From Mycobacterium colombiense (lineage in GTDB: Bacteria; Actinomycetota; Actinomycetes; Mycobacteriales; Mycobacteriaceae): DNA of 64,000 nt. Numbering within the stretch: the stretch's first letter is position 1; each line of letters opens with the position of its first letter. Under the pieces are notes generated by a model. The model worked only from the letters and a program-made list of their open reading frames with translations, had not been told where the DNA came from and ran no database searches. The DNA lies in contig NZ_LZSX01000014.1 of NCBI RefSeq assembly GCF_001665835.1, positions 1-64,000 of the forward strand, in the 5' to 3' direction. This document shows, piece after piece, positions 9,359-18,294 of this stretch. The position numbers and the translations under genes are program-made.

Positions 9359-9915
9359 GCCCGCGGCGCAGGTTTGCGCCCGGCGAGCGACCCCTGCTCG
9401 TCGCGCGCCCGGTCGAGGCCGAGGCGCAGCGGCCGTGGCTGGCGCCGTTGGCCGGCACCGTCGCCGCCCTGCTGATGGTGGCGGCGATCACGGCCTGCGC
9501 GCTGATGCTCGGCTCGCACGAATCCCGGGCGCGGACGGCGTCGAAGGACCGCGAGGTGCTCACCTACGTCACCGGGTTTATGACGCAGTTCACCTCCATC
9601 GATCCCTTTCACGCCAACGACTACGTGAACCGGATATTGGCGCAGGCGACCGGAGACTTCGCCAAGCAGTACCAGAAGAGCGCCAACGAGATTCTGCTCC
9701 AGGTCGCGCGGGCCGAACCGGCCAGCGGCAGCGTCCTGGACGCCGGGCTGGAGCGATGGAACGACGACGGCAGCGTCAGCGTCATGGTGGCCACGGCGAT
9801 CACCACCAAGTCGCCGGATGAAAAACAGGTCTTGGAGAACACCAATCGTTGGGCGGCAACCGCGACGCAGGAAGGGAACCAGTGGAAGATCAGCAACCTG
9901 CAGCAGGTGATGTGA
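9355..9915 (+). CDS. mam1C: Mce-associated membrane protein Mam1C
   Basis: 186 residues starting at ATG 9355, which overlaps the mam1B stop. There is a short basic N-terminus, one transmembrane helix (about 28-50) and an outside domain of the Mce-associated type. The domain contains the family feature of a long helix (YVTGFMTQFTSIDP) followed by a beta-rich segment ending in WKISNLQQVM. An orthologue of Rv0177. The next gene starts inside its last 34 bases. Confidence 0.88.
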   Translation: MSPRRRFAPGERPLLVARPVEAEAQRPWLAPLAGTVAALLMVAAITACALMLGSHESRARTASKDREVLTYVTGFMTQFTSIDPFHANDYVNRILAQATGDFAKQYQKSANEILLQVARAEPASGSVLDAGLERWNDDGSVSVMVATAITTKSPDEKQVLENTNRWAATATQEGNQWKISNLQQVM

Positions 9916-10643
9916 CCGCCGAGGAGAACCCGGCCACCCCCGAGGCGGAGGCGACCGGCGCGCTGGAGGGCGACGGCCCGGAGGAGCGCGACGAAAAGCC
10001 GGACGCCACAACGGAATCCGACGCCGGGGACGCGGCCGGGTCGGACGGCGCCGATACCGAGGCCGCCGACGAGGACGCGGAACAGACCACCGACGCGGCC
10101 CCGGCCGACGGACGGGGGAAGAAGCGGCGGACCGGTAAGGCCTGGGCCGTCGTCGCCGTGATCGCCGCCCTGCTGTTCGTCGGGTCTGCCGCGTTCGCCG
10201 GCGCGATGGTGCAGCCGTACCTGGCCGATCGGGCCACCGCCGCAACGAAATTGAACGTCGCGCGGACCGCCGCCAACGCGATCACCACGCTGTGGACGTA
10301 CACGCCGGAGAACATGGACACGCTCGCCGACCGCGCATCCCGCTATCTCAGCGGCGATTTCGAGGCGCAGTACCGCAAATTCGTCGACGCGATCGTGGCC
10401 CCCAACAAGCAGGCCAAGATCAGCAACAGCACCGAGGTCACCGGCGCGGCGGTCGAGATGCTGGACGACCCCAACGCTTCGGTCATCGTCTACACCAACA
10501 CGACCTCCACCAGCCCGCTGACCAAGAACGTCCCGTCACTGAAATACCTGTCGTACCGGCTGTTCCTGAAGCGGTCCAACAGCCGTTGGCTGGTGACCAG
10601 GATGACGACGATCACGTCGCTGGATCTGACGCCGAAAGTTTAA
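9882..10643 (+). CDS. mam1D: Mce-associated membrane protein Mam1D
   Basis: I chose GTG 9882 (MEDQQPAAGDV), preceded by GAAGGG at 9871-9876, over an in-frame start at 9849. This gives 253 residues. About 80 acidic low-complexity residues are followed by one transmembrane helix (about 85-107) and a Mce-associated outside domain ending LDLTPKV. An orthologue of Rv0178 and the last gene of the mce1 transcription unit. Its architecture mirrors mam1A, so the two are probably duplicates. The exact start is uncertain. Confidence 0.86.
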   Translation: MEDQQPAAGDVTAEENPATPEAEATGALEGDGPEERDEKPDATTESDAGDAAGSDGADTEAADEDAEQTTDAAPADGRGKKRRTGKAWAVVAVIAALLFVGSAAFAGAMVQPYLADRATAATKLNVARTAANAITTLWTYTPENMDTLADRASRYLSGDFEAQYRKFVDAIVAPNKQAKISNSTEVTGAAVEMLDDPNASVIVYTNTTSTSPLTKNVPSLKYLSYRLFLKRSNSRWLVTRMTTITSLDLTPKV

Positions 10644-10680
10644 CGCCGACCGCGGGAGGCGCCGAAATATACTGCAGCGC

Positions 10681-11382
10681 ATGGCTGTCACGTCACCGGT
10701 ATCCGAACGATGGACCGTAGCAGCGTTGCTGCTGTTGACCTTCGCCACCGGGTTGGCCGACTCGATCAGCATCCTGGCGCTCGGCCACGTCTTCGTCGCC
10801 AACATGACCGGCAACGTGATCTTCCTCGGGTTCTGGCTGGCCCCGAGCACCACCATCGACCTGACCGCCGTCGCAGTAGCGCTGCCGACCTTCATCTGCA
10901 CCACGATCGTCAGCGGCCGCCTGTCGCGACACTTCGGTCCGCGCACGCGATCGTGGATCACCACGGTGCTGGCAACCGAGATCGTCCTGCTGGTGGCGCT
11001 CGCCATCCTGGCCGGCGCGGGAGTGCTGCGCTACCAGGCGAATTCCAAGCTGATCATGATCGGCATGCTGGCGGTCACCTTCGGCCTTCAGCATTCGAGC
11101 GCGCGCCAGTTCGGCATTCAGGAGCTCTCCACCACGGTGCTGACGTCGACGATCGTCAGCCTCGGACTGGACAGCCACCTGGCGGGCGGCACCGGTGAAC
11201 GCCAGAGGCTGCGCATCGGCGTGGTCGCCACCATGTGCGCCGGCGCTTTCTTCGGCGCAACCATGTCGAGATACGTGATCGCCCCGGTGTTCGTGGTCAC
11301 CGCGGGGGTGATAGCGGCGAGCCTGCTGATCTTCCGCTGGGGACCGTCGGCAACGAAAAACACTGCCGCCGTTGCTAGTTGA
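10681..11382 (+). CDS. DUF1275 (YoaK-type) integral membrane protein
   Basis: 233 residues with six predicted hydrophobic segments. The N-terminal GLADSISILALGHVFVANMTGN stretch (about residues 23-44) is the hallmark of the DUF1275/YoaK family, whose function is unknown. The gene lies 37 bases after mam1D on the same strand and could be read through from mce1. It converges on lprO with an 8-base overlap of the two 3' ends. I recall no gene at this place in M. tuberculosis, so it is an insertion here or a loss there. Confidence 0.85.
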   Translation: MAVTSPVSERWTVAALLLLTFATGLADSISILALGHVFVANMTGNVIFLGFWLAPSTTIDLTAVAVALPTFICTTIVSGRLSRHFGPRTRSWITTVLATEIVLLVALAILAGAGVLRYQANSKLIMIGMLAVTFGLQHSSARQFGIQELSTTVLTSTIVSLGLDSHLAGGTGERQRLRIGVVATMCAGAFFGATMSRYVIAPVFVVTAGVIAASLLIFRWGPSATKNTAAVAS

Positions 11383-12457
11383 ACGCCAGCCAGCTGGGCA
11401 GCGCCCGCTCGTGCGAATCGCAGAGCACCTGGCGGGTGTCGCACGATCCGCGCGGTGATCCCGCACCGGCCCACATGCCCCCGGTGTCGCGGCGCAGCAC
11501 GATCGCTGACGAGCCGCCGCCGTCGAGCAGCACCGCGTTGTCGCTGCCCAGGCCGCGGAACAGGTCCTGCATGTTGTCCGGGGTGTAGTTGCCGCCCTCG
11601 AAGATGTACATCTCGTCCTTTTGCCTGGCATAGGCTACGGCCGTTCGGGCCGCGCTGGGCCCGCCGTCGTGCAGCTGTCCCGTGTTGCCGGGCGCCAACA
11701 GCCCGATGCCCGAGACCGCGACGAACTTCTCGTTCTTGTTGAGCAGGTCTGCGACCACCGGGGTGGCGGCGTCGTAGTCGCTCTTTGTCCTGGGCCACAC
11801 CACATATGGGGCGCCACCGGACGGCAGGATCATGGTCGACAGGGCGCTCCAGCTTTCACCGCCACCGGACAGGCCCTGCTTGCCGGGGTAGGCGACGGTG
11901 CCGGTGACCGCCTGGTTGGCGCGGCCCTGGCCCTGGGTGTTGTCGACGAAGGCGCCCAGCGGTGAGCTGCAGCCGGTCTGGCGCCATGAGCCGGCCTTTT
12001 GGCCGCGGACGTCGAAGAAGTTGGCGTTGATCGCGATGGTCGGCTGGCCCATGCGCTGCCATGCCTGCAGGGGGGCGTACAGCTCCGAGGCCTGCCAGAG
12101 GCCCTCGGCGGTGCGGGCGCCGGGGTTGTTTTCGCAACGGGCCTGATCGCCCTGGTGCGTGTCGACCAGCAGGTGCGGCGACAGGCGTCCCGCCGCGTTC
12201 TTGATGATCATCAGGTGGCCGCCGTTGTTCATCTCGTACCAGCTGCCGCCGGCGTTGAGCATCGGCGCGGGATGGCCGGGGCCGAAGTTGTAGACCAGGT
12301 AGGAGCCACGGGTGCTGCCGATGGCGTTGGCCAGCAGATCGCGGCCGTCGGCGGCCCGGGCGAGGGGCTGTCCGGAGGTGACGGCCAGGGTGTAACAGGC
12401 AACGACGGCGGCGCAGCACGCCGCCAACCGGCGGAAGCTGGCGCGTCGGGTCAGCAC
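11375..12457 (-). CDS. lprO: LprO-like phosphodiester glycosidase-family protein
   Basis: 360 residues from GTG 12457, preceded on the minus strand by GGAAAGGG. After a signal sequence (about 1-36) comes a phosphodiester-glycosidase (NAGPA/DUF2233) domain with the motifs AINANFFD, ARTAVAYAR and VLLDGGGSSAIVL near the C-terminus. Members of this family cleave phosphodiester-linked sugars, but the substrate in mycobacteria is not known. The M. tuberculosis orthologue Rv0179c is annotated as lipoprotein LprO. Here the candidate lipobox is VVAC (Cys21), while an ordinary cleavage after ARAADG is also possible. Confidence 0.88.
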   Translation of the reverse strand: MLTRRASFRRLAACCAAVVACYTLAVTSGQPLARAADGRDLLANAIGSTRGSYLVYNFGPGHPAPMLNAGGSWYEMNNGGHLMIIKNAAGRLSPHLLVDTHQGDQARCENNPGARTAEGLWQASELYAPLQAWQRMGQPTIAINANFFDVRGQKAGSWRQTGCSSPLGAFVDNTQGQGRANQAVTGTVAYPGKQGLSGGGESWSALSTMILPSGGAPYVVWPRTKSDYDAATPVVADLLNKNEKFVAVSGIGLLAPGNTGQLHDGGPSAARTAVAYARQKDEMYIFEGGNYTPDNMQDLFRGLGSDNAVLLDGGGSSAIVLRRDTGGMWAGAGSPRGSCDTRQVLCDSHERALPSWLAFN

Positions 12458-12494
12458 GATAGCCCTTTCCGCCAGGTACTAATGCAACAGGAAC

Positions 12495-12523
12495 ATCATC
12501 AGTCCCAGGAGTCACACTGTCAA
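12495..12523 (-). promoter_or_regulatory. Sigma-70-like promoter for lprO
   Basis: On the minus strand a perfect TTGACA (12518-12523) is followed after 17 bases by GATGAT (12495-12500). This lies about 38 bases upstream of the lprO GTG, in a locally AT-rich stretch. The -35 is consensus and the -10 matches 4 of 6. Confidence 0.5.
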
Positions 12524-12562
12524 TAAAAATAACGGAGCGATGACGGTAGGGCTACGCGCGAA

Positions 12563-13981
12563 TTACGCTTGCTCGCTTGAACTTTCGGGCTCGATGCCGG
12601 CGCCCGGGGCGGCGGGCCCGGCGGCCGGGGCGCCGGCCGCTTCCCCTTGCTTGCCGCGGCGCGCCTGGTGCTGCGACTGGTGTTCCTGGGCGATCACCAG
12701 CTCGACTGCACCCTGAATGCGGTGAAAACCCTTGCGGTCGTAGAGGTGTGTGACGATGCCACCGAGCAACAAACCGATGACGAGACCGATGGTCGTCATG
12801 GTCAGCGCCTGCGCTAGGCCGGCATCCCCATGGCCACCGAAGTACAGCAGCGAGCGGGTCCCGAGGAAGACCTGGTGCATCGGCTCGAATTCGGCCAGCC
12901 AGCGGAAGAAGGACGGCGTCGCCTCCAGTGGCACCGTGGCGCCGGCCGACGGCAGCCCGAGGATCACGAAGATGAGCATGCTGACCAGCATTCCGGCGGT
13001 GCCCAGTACCGAGAGCAGGGAACTGGACGTGATGCCGACGGCGGCGATGGAAAAGACGCCGAACGCCCACAGCTGCCAGCTGTGATCGATGGGCATGCCC
13101 AGCCCATCGGCGATCGCCAGATACACCGCCGAGGTCAGCAATCCCAGCAGCACCATCATGGCCCACTTCAGCAGCAGCGTCTGGAATCTGGAGATCCTGA
13201 CCTGCTCGGCGAACCGGTACACCGGGCCGAATTCGGCGGGCACATAACCGAGCAACGCGTCCACCAGCGTGCTGACCACGATGCTGCCGGTGAATCCGGC
13301 GAGCAGCAGCAAGAGGGCGTAGTAGAAGGCCGACAGGCCGTTGCCGGTGCCGTTGGGCAGCGGGTTGTAGACGTTCGACTGGATATCGATGGGGGCACTC
13401 AGGCCTACCTCGGCCGCGCCGGTCAGCGGCGCGCCACCGGTCTGCGCGGCCACCTCGGCCATAACCCGTTGCCCGGCTATGCCGTTGGCCATCCCCATCG
13501 CCGTGTTGAGGGTCTGGCCGGCGATGCTCGCCCCCAGGGTGCCGGCCCGCGGATTGGTGGAGACCGTGATCGACGGCCGGTCCGCGCGGGCCGGCAGCAC
13601 CGCGCTGGTCGCGAAGTCGCGCAGCCGCGATGAGAAGCTCGGTGGGATCAGCACCTGGCCGTACACCCGGCCGGTGTCCATCTGGTGCCTGGCCGCGCTA
13701 CGGGAGAGCACGCGGACGTCGAACTTGTTCTTGTCCAACCCATTGACCAGCCGGTCGACGATCTGTGCGCCCCCGGGCCCGGCGTCCTCGTTCACCACCG
13801 CGATGGGGAAATGGCGCAGGTTGGTCGTCGGGTTCAGGATCCCGCCGAGATAAAGCGCACACAACGCCGACATCAGCGCCACGGTGATGACCAGGGGTGC
13901 CGCCCAGAACCGCAGGGTGCGGATCGCCTCGATGTTCCGGTTGGGGTTGGGCGCCGCGTGCTGAGGGTGCGAGTGAGGCAT
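12563..13981 (-). CDS. DUF3533/ABC-2-like membrane protein (Rv0180c orthologue)
   Basis: 472 residues. One N-terminal membrane helix (about 27-47) is followed by a large extracytoplasmic domain (about 50-205, with IAVVNEDAG and VLIPPSFSSRLRDFA). Five to six C-terminal helices (about 220-425) and a charged Ala/Gly-rich cytoplasmic tail complete it. This layout is that of DUF3533 and ABC-2-type permease-like proteins such as Pip/YhgE. An orthologue of Rv0180c. The biochemical role is unknown. It lies 105 bases upstream of lprO on the same strand. Confidence 0.82.
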   Translation of the reverse strand: MPHSHPQHAAPNPNRNIEAIRTLRFWAAPLVITVALMSALCALYLGGILNPTTNLRHFPIAVVNEDAGPGGAQIVDRLVNGLDKNKFDVRVLSRSAARHQMDTGRVYGQVLIPPSFSSRLRDFATSAVLPARADRPSITVSTNPRAGTLGASIAGQTLNTAMGMANGIAGQRVMAEVAAQTGGAPLTGAAEVGLSAPIDIQSNVYNPLPNGTGNGLSAFYYALLLLLAGFTGSIVVSTLVDALLGYVPAEFGPVYRFAEQVRISRFQTLLLKWAMMVLLGLLTSAVYLAIADGLGMPIDHSWQLWAFGVFSIAAVGITSSSLLSVLGTAGMLVSMLIFVILGLPSAGATVPLEATPSFFRWLAEFEPMHQVFLGTRSLLYFGGHGDAGLAQALTMTTIGLVIGLLLGGIVTHLYDRKGFHRIQGAVELVIAQEHQSQHQARRGKQGEAAGAPAAGPAAPGAGIEPESSSEQA

Positions 13982-14038
13982 GCCGACTCCTGTCTGTCGT
14001 GCCCACTCTATGGGCTGCGGCCGTGGCCCTCTATGGGC

Positions 14039-14764
14039 TCAGCCACCCAGCTTCGCGTGCATCTCCCAGATCAGCAGTTCCGACGGCTCGCCCGCCGACA
14101 CGCGCCGGCCGTCCGCATCGGTGAAACGCACGGCGTCGCCCTCGTTCACCGTGCCGATGCCTTCCACGCTGACCCGGCCCCGGGTCACGAAAAGGTGCAG
14201 GTAGGGAGCCCGGGGAAGGTCCACGGCGGCGCCGGCCGGCAACCGGGTTCCGTGCAGCGCGGCGTTGCGGTTGTGCAGGGTGATCGCGGCGTCGTGCGCG
14301 GCCATCCCGGAGGCGATCGTCACAAGGTTGCCCGCCAGCAGCTTGTCGTCGATCTCATGCTGTTGGTAGCTCGGTTGCACACCGGCCTCGTCGGGCACCA
14401 CCCACATCTGCACGAAATGAACCGGCTCACTGGGGGAGTCGTTTCGCTCGGAGTGCAGGATCCCGCTGCCGGCCGACATGCGTTGCGCCAGGCCGGGATA
14501 GATCACGCCGCGATTGCCGACGGAGTCATGATGCGACAATTCACCGCGCAGCACCCAGGTCACGATCTCCATGTCCCGGTGTGGGTGGGTGTCGAATCCC
14601 GTTCGCGGCGAGACGATGTCGTCGTTGTTCACCAGCAGCAGCCCGAAATGGGTGTTGTCCGGGTCGTAGTGGTCGCCGAAGGAGAAAGAGTGCCGGGATG
14701 TCAGCCAGGGGGTACTGGTGACGGCACGGGTTGCGGCATCCCTGATCTCCGTGGTGGCGGGCAT
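14039..14764 (-). CDS. Pirin-family bicupin protein
   Basis: ATG 14764 gives MPATTEIRDA; a GTG one codon upstream is less likely. The 241 residues hold the pirin cupin pattern: HPH in FDTHPHRDMEIV plus a later HSE (ILHSERND) supply the three His and one Glu metal ligands. A second, degenerate cupin makes up the C-terminal half. An orthologue of Rv0181c. Bacterial pirins bind Fe or other metals, and some have quercetin 2,3-dioxygenase activity; the physiological substrate here is unknown. It lies 25 bases downstream of the IclR-type gene on the same strand. Confidence 0.9.
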   Translation of the reverse strand: MPATTEIRDAATRAVTSTPWLTSRHSFSFGDHYDPDNTHFGLLLVNNDDIVSPRTGFDTHPHRDMEIVTWVLRGELSHHDSVGNRGVIYPGLAQRMSAGSGILHSERNDSPSEPVHFVQMWVVPDEAGVQPSYQQHEIDDKLLAGNLVTIASGMAAHDAAITLHNRNAALHGTRLPAGAAVDLPRAPYLHLFVTRGRVSVEGIGTVNEGDAVRFTDADGRRVSAGEPSELLIWEMHAKLGG

Positions 14765-14789
14765 CACCCCAGCCTAATCGTCGGCCGCG

Positions 14790-15680
14790 TCAGGGCCGCG
14801 CCGCGGCGAGCAGCCCTTGGGCGTGCCGCAGCGCGGCGTCGAGTTCCGGCAGGGTCAGCCCGGCGGCGTGGCCCAGGTGAATCTCGATCTGGTACTCCGG
14901 CTGGCCGGCATGGGTGAATATCGGCAGGACGACGAATTCCGTTGTGGGCAATTCTGTTTCGAGGACATCGGCGACCGACTGCAGGGTGACCATCGTCATC
15001 AGCGTGGTGAGCTGACGGGCGACCTGCGCCGTCGGCTCCAGCGAGGCCAGCACGTCGGCCAGCCGGGTGTGCAGCGACCGGTGGGTGTCGTCGAACCGCC
15101 AGGCGCCGTAGCCGCGGGCGCGGATATCCGCGAGTACCCGCTGGTGCTCGGCGATTTCGGCGCGGGTGAGCCTGGGTATCACGCCGTGCAACCACGCCTC
15201 GACGAAGTCGGCGTCGCGCCAGGCCATGGCGACCAGGCCGAACGGCGGGTCGATGGGAAAGTGTTGCCCCACGGCGTGCTCGCCGTCGGTGCCATGGCCG
15301 ACCGCGTCGACGATGGTCAGATGCCGTGCATCGATCCTCGACATCGAGCAGCCCGCGCCGAGCGTGTCGTGCAGGAAGCGCAGCGCGTCACGCCCGCGGT
15401 CCAGCAGCGGGAACTGTTCGCGCAGCCCGTGGACCAGCCTGAACAAGCCGCTGCCGAGCACGTAGCGGCGATCGCCGCGGCGCGCCACCCAGGCCCGTCC
15501 CTCCAGTTCGGCCAGCACCAGGGCACAGGTCGAGGTGCTGATCGCGCAGCTCTTGGCCAGCTCGGTCGAGGTGAGGCCGCGCCTCGAATTCGCCAGGGCG
15601 GCAAGGGCGTCCATCACCCGCGCGGTGGGCGGTGACTTGACGCCCGATTCGCCTCGCGTCTCGGCCATTGACGTATCCAC
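14790..15680 (-). CDS. IclR-family transcriptional regulator
   Basis: 296 residues, or 292 from ATG 15668. The N-terminal winged helix-turn-helix (about 18-78: ARVMDALAALA, LTSTELAKSCAISTST, RRYVLGSGLFRLVHG) is of the IclR type, followed by an effector-binding region. The C-terminal domain is diverged from typical IclR GAF-like domains. It is divergently transcribed from a dehydrogenase-like gene with only 61 bases between starts. That gap holds a perfect palindrome, so autoregulation and control of the neighbour are likely. I recall no counterpart at this place in M. tuberculosis. Confidence 0.82.
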   Translation of the reverse strand: MDTSMAETRGESGVKSPPTARVMDALAALANSRRGLTSTELAKSCAISTSTCALVLAELEGRAWVARRGDRRYVLGSGLFRLVHGLREQFPLLDRGRDALRFLHDTLGAGCSMSRIDARHLTIVDAVGHGTDGEHAVGQHFPIDPPFGLVAMAWRDADFVEAWLHGVIPRLTRAEIAEHQRVLADIRARGYGAWRFDDTHRSLHTRLADVLASLEPTAQVARQLTTLMTMVTLQSVADVLETELPTTEFVVLPIFTHAGQPEYQIEIHLGHAAGLTLPELDAALRHAQGLLAAARP

Positions 15681-15710
15681 GCCACCTCCCTACGATCCGT
15701 CCAAAATGCA

Positions 15711-15734
15711 AGGATATGCGTCCTAATATTAGGA
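15711..15734. promoter_or_regulatory. Candidate IclR operator: palindrome with extra half-site
   Basis: Between the divergent IclR gene and the dehydrogenase gene, 15721-15734 is a perfect 14-base palindrome, TCCTAATATTAGGA. Another AGGA lies at 15711-15714, giving AGGA/TCCT/AGGA half-sites at exact 10-base spacing. The right arm overlaps the ribosome site AGGAG (15731-15735) of the downstream gene, so binding would block its expression. The length fits IclR-family operators; assignment is by position only. Confidence 0.55.
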
Positions 15735-15741
15735 GATAGTC

Positions 15742-16875
15742 GTGTTCAAGGTGGGGGTATGGGGGCCGGGATCCATGGGTGTGATCGCCCTGCGTGGGGT
15801 GATCGACCATCCGGAGCTGGAACTGGTCGACGTCGTGGTGCACAGCGACGCGAAGGCCGGCCGCGACGCCGGGGAGTTGTGCGGCATCGCGCCGGTCGGC
15901 GTGGTGGCCACCCAGGACTCGGCGGCGCTGCTCTCCGGCGACGCCGACGTGGTGGTGTATGCCGCCGCCGCCAACCTACGGCCGCTTGATGCCGCGGCCG
16001 ACATGATCTCGATTCTGCGGTCCGGCAAGAACGTGGTGTCCTGCTCGGTCGTGCCGCTGGTCTTTCCCGACGGGCTTGACGCCGCCTTCACCGCCCCGCT
16101 GCGGCAGGCCGCGCTCGACGGCGGTGTGTCGTTCTTCACGACCGGCATCGACTCCGGGTTCGCCAATGACGTGCTGCCACTGGTGCTTACCGGCGTTTCT
16201 CGAGCGATCGAGTCGGTGCGGGTAACCGAGATGTTCAACTACGCGACCTACCCGGACCGTGGTGCGGTGTATGAGATTCTCGGCTTCGGCAAGCCGCCCG
16301 AATATCAGGCGTTCGCGGCGCAGCCCGGAATGTTCACCTTCGGGTGGGGACCCGTCCTGCACCAGCTCGCCGCGGGTTTGGGCGTCAAGGTCAACAGCAT
16401 CGAGGAGAGCAACGAGCGGATTCCCGCCACCGAGTCCTTCGACACCCCCACCGGTCACATCGGCGCCGGAACCATCGCCGCGATGCGCTCCACGCTCACC
16501 GGTTATGTCGACGGGAAGCCGACTTTCGTGCTCGACCACGTGACGCGGATGCGCGACGACATCGCCCCCGACTGGCCGCAGCCGCACATCTCGATCCCGC
16601 CGAAGGACCTCGGCTACGGGCCCGCCTCCGGGCAGGGCCTCTACCGCGTGGAGATCGAGGGATCCCCGAGTATGCGGTGCGAATTCGAGATGGCCGAAGA
16701 CCACGACCACGATTTGGGGGCGCGCGTGGCGGGCGCCTCGCGGATGGTGAATGCCATCCCGGCGGTGTGCGCGGCCCCGCCCGGCCTGCTGTCTGCACTG
16801 GACCTGCCGATGGTCACCGGGGCCGGATTGGTCCGTCCGGTGCAGGGGCCGCCGCCGGACAGCCGGCTGTTCTAA
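15742..16875 (+). CDS. Dihydrodipicolinate reductase-like NAD(P)-dependent dehydrogenase
   Basis: GTG 15742 has AGGAG at 15731-15735. The 377 residues start with a Rossmann motif GVWGPGSMG (about 5-13), and a DapB-like C-terminal domain follows. The protein resembles the group of amine/amino-acid dehydrogenases annotated as dihydrodipicolinate reductase-like (for example 2,4-diaminopentanoate dehydrogenase). The true lysine-pathway DapB is much shorter (about 245-270 residues), so a catabolic or secondary-metabolite role is more likely. It converges on the alpha/beta hydrolase gene with a 4-base overlap. Substrate unknown. Confidence 0.75.
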   Translation: MFKVGVWGPGSMGVIALRGVIDHPELELVDVVVHSDAKAGRDAGELCGIAPVGVVATQDSAALLSGDADVVVYAAAANLRPLDAAADMISILRSGKNVVSCSVVPLVFPDGLDAAFTAPLRQAALDGGVSFFTTGIDSGFANDVLPLVLTGVSRAIESVRVTEMFNYATYPDRGAVYEILGFGKPPEYQAFAAQPGMFTFGWGPVLHQLAAGLGVKVNSIEESNERIPATESFDTPTGHIGAGTIAAMRSTLTGYVDGKPTFVLDHVTRMRDDIAPDWPQPHISIPPKDLGYGPASGQGLYRVEIEGSPSMRCEFEMAEDHDHDLGARVAGASRMVNAIPAVCAAPPGLLSALDLPMVTGAGLVRPVQGPPPDSRLF

Positions 16876-18281
16876 GCCCGTTCGCCCGGGTACGTCGCGG
16901 CGGCCAGCTGCAGGATCTCGGCGCGGTCGGCCGGCAGGATGAACCCCGCGCCGATCGCCGCGTCGAGGGCCTCGGTGAAGCTTTCCAGGTACTGCGTGCT
17001 GCCACCGGGATAGAGCCGCTGAATCGTGTTGGCGTCGAACAGCTCTCCGGATCCGAAGATCGCCGACATGATGCTCTCGTCACCGCCCAGGCCCGACGTC
17101 CTGGCGATCGGCACGTCCACCCATGGCGTCCTGATGCCGCCTCGGGCGATGCCGTTGCCGTCCGGAACGGGTTGTGGCGCGGAGCTTTCGCGGACCTCGA
17201 GTGGGTCGGCACCCGGCGCCGGTTCGCCGGTGGCGACCCAGGTGTTCAGCGCCGCGAGCGCCGCCTGCACCACATAGTGGTGCTGCGGGCCGAAGTTGAT
17301 GTTGTGCGCCAGTTCCTGGCCCATCAACGTGTTGGTCGGCGTGTAGCCGGCCGCGATGGCCTCGAGCGGCGCCGAGCCGCTGTCGATGAACGCCACCTGG
17401 ATCGTGTAATTGTCGGCGTGGGCGGCACCGGCGATCTCCCAGACCCGCAGCCGGTCGTTGTCGGGCTGCCTGGCGAAGTAATAGCCCTCGCGTGGTCCGC
17501 CGAAAACGTCGGTCTCGGTGATGACCGTGAGTAACGGGACGCGTAGTTCCGGGCGGAACGTGACCGCCTGCGTCGCAGGGGATTCCTCGAAGATCGAGCT
17601 GCCGTCCAGCGGCGCGGCCGGGCCGAACCGGGAATGGACCAGGAAGCCGTCGTAGCGGGGGGCCAGCGGATCGACGGCGTTGATGTAGGTGGTGAGGAAC
17701 ATCGCGGACTGGGATTCGCCCAGGGCGATGACGCGTTGCGCGGGCAGGTCGCGCAGGATCGCGCCGTGTTCGCCAGCTTTGATGAGCGCGCCGATCTGGG
17801 AGAAGATGTCATAGGAGAACGCGTCGCCCGGGTGGTGTAGGCCCGCATACCGTTGCGGGTCTTGGCTTTTCAGCGACATGTCCGCGCCGAGCAGGCTCTC
17901 GCCGCCCTCGACCCCCACCCGCTGGGCCGACACCGCGACATAGGCGTAACCGGAGCGCAGGATTTCACGGTGCGCCATCATCCACACCGCGGCGGCGTCG
18001 ATGCCACCGCTCACGTTGAGCCATTCGACGAGCACCGTACCGTTGAACCGGGCCGGGTCGGACGGCGTCAATGCCACGATTCGGGTGGTGTAATCGGCTG
18101 AGCCCGAAGGGGTTACGTCCCAACGGCCATCGGGGCCCAGCTCGCTCACCGGGGCATAGCGGCAGGACGTGCCGGAGACGAAGAACTCCTCGACGACGTA
18201 GCCCACATCGGTCATGTCGAAAGCGCTCAGCAGCAGCGCCGGCTTGCCGGGGGCGGGCGTCACCTGAGTGGTGTTCGTCAT
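16872..18281 (-). CDS. Alpha/beta hydrolase domain-containing protein
   Basis: ATG 18281 (MTNTTQVTPAP) is preferred over upstream in-frame starts that run into sigG. The 469 residues match the large alpha/beta-hydrolase-domain group (Abhydrolase_10 type) found in actinobacteria. The nucleophile elbow is GESQS, in VIALGESQSAMFLTTY at about residue 184, in the central third. It starts 13 bases after the sigG stop and is probably cotranscribed with it. No signal peptide is evident. Substrate unknown; esterase or lactonase activity is a guess from the fold. I recall no gene at this place in M. tuberculosis. Confidence 0.78.
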   Translation of the reverse strand: MTNTTQVTPAPGKPALLLSAFDMTDVGYVVEEFFVSGTSCRYAPVSELGPDGRWDVTPSGSADYTTRIVALTPSDPARFNGTVLVEWLNVSGGIDAAAVWMMAHREILRSGYAYVAVSAQRVGVEGGESLLGADMSLKSQDPQRYAGLHHPGDAFSYDIFSQIGALIKAGEHGAILRDLPAQRVIALGESQSAMFLTTYINAVDPLAPRYDGFLVHSRFGPAAPLDGSSIFEESPATQAVTFRPELRVPLLTVITETDVFGGPREGYYFARQPDNDRLRVWEIAGAAHADNYTIQVAFIDSGSAPLEAIAAGYTPTNTLMGQELAHNINFGPQHHYVVQAALAALNTWVATGEPAPGADPLEVRESSAPQPVPDGNGIARGGIRTPWVDVPIARTSGLGGDESIMSAIFGSGELFDANTIQRLYPGGSTQYLESFTEALDAAIGAGFILPADRAEILQLAAATYPGERA

Positions 18282-18294
18282 GAAAGCACCCTTC

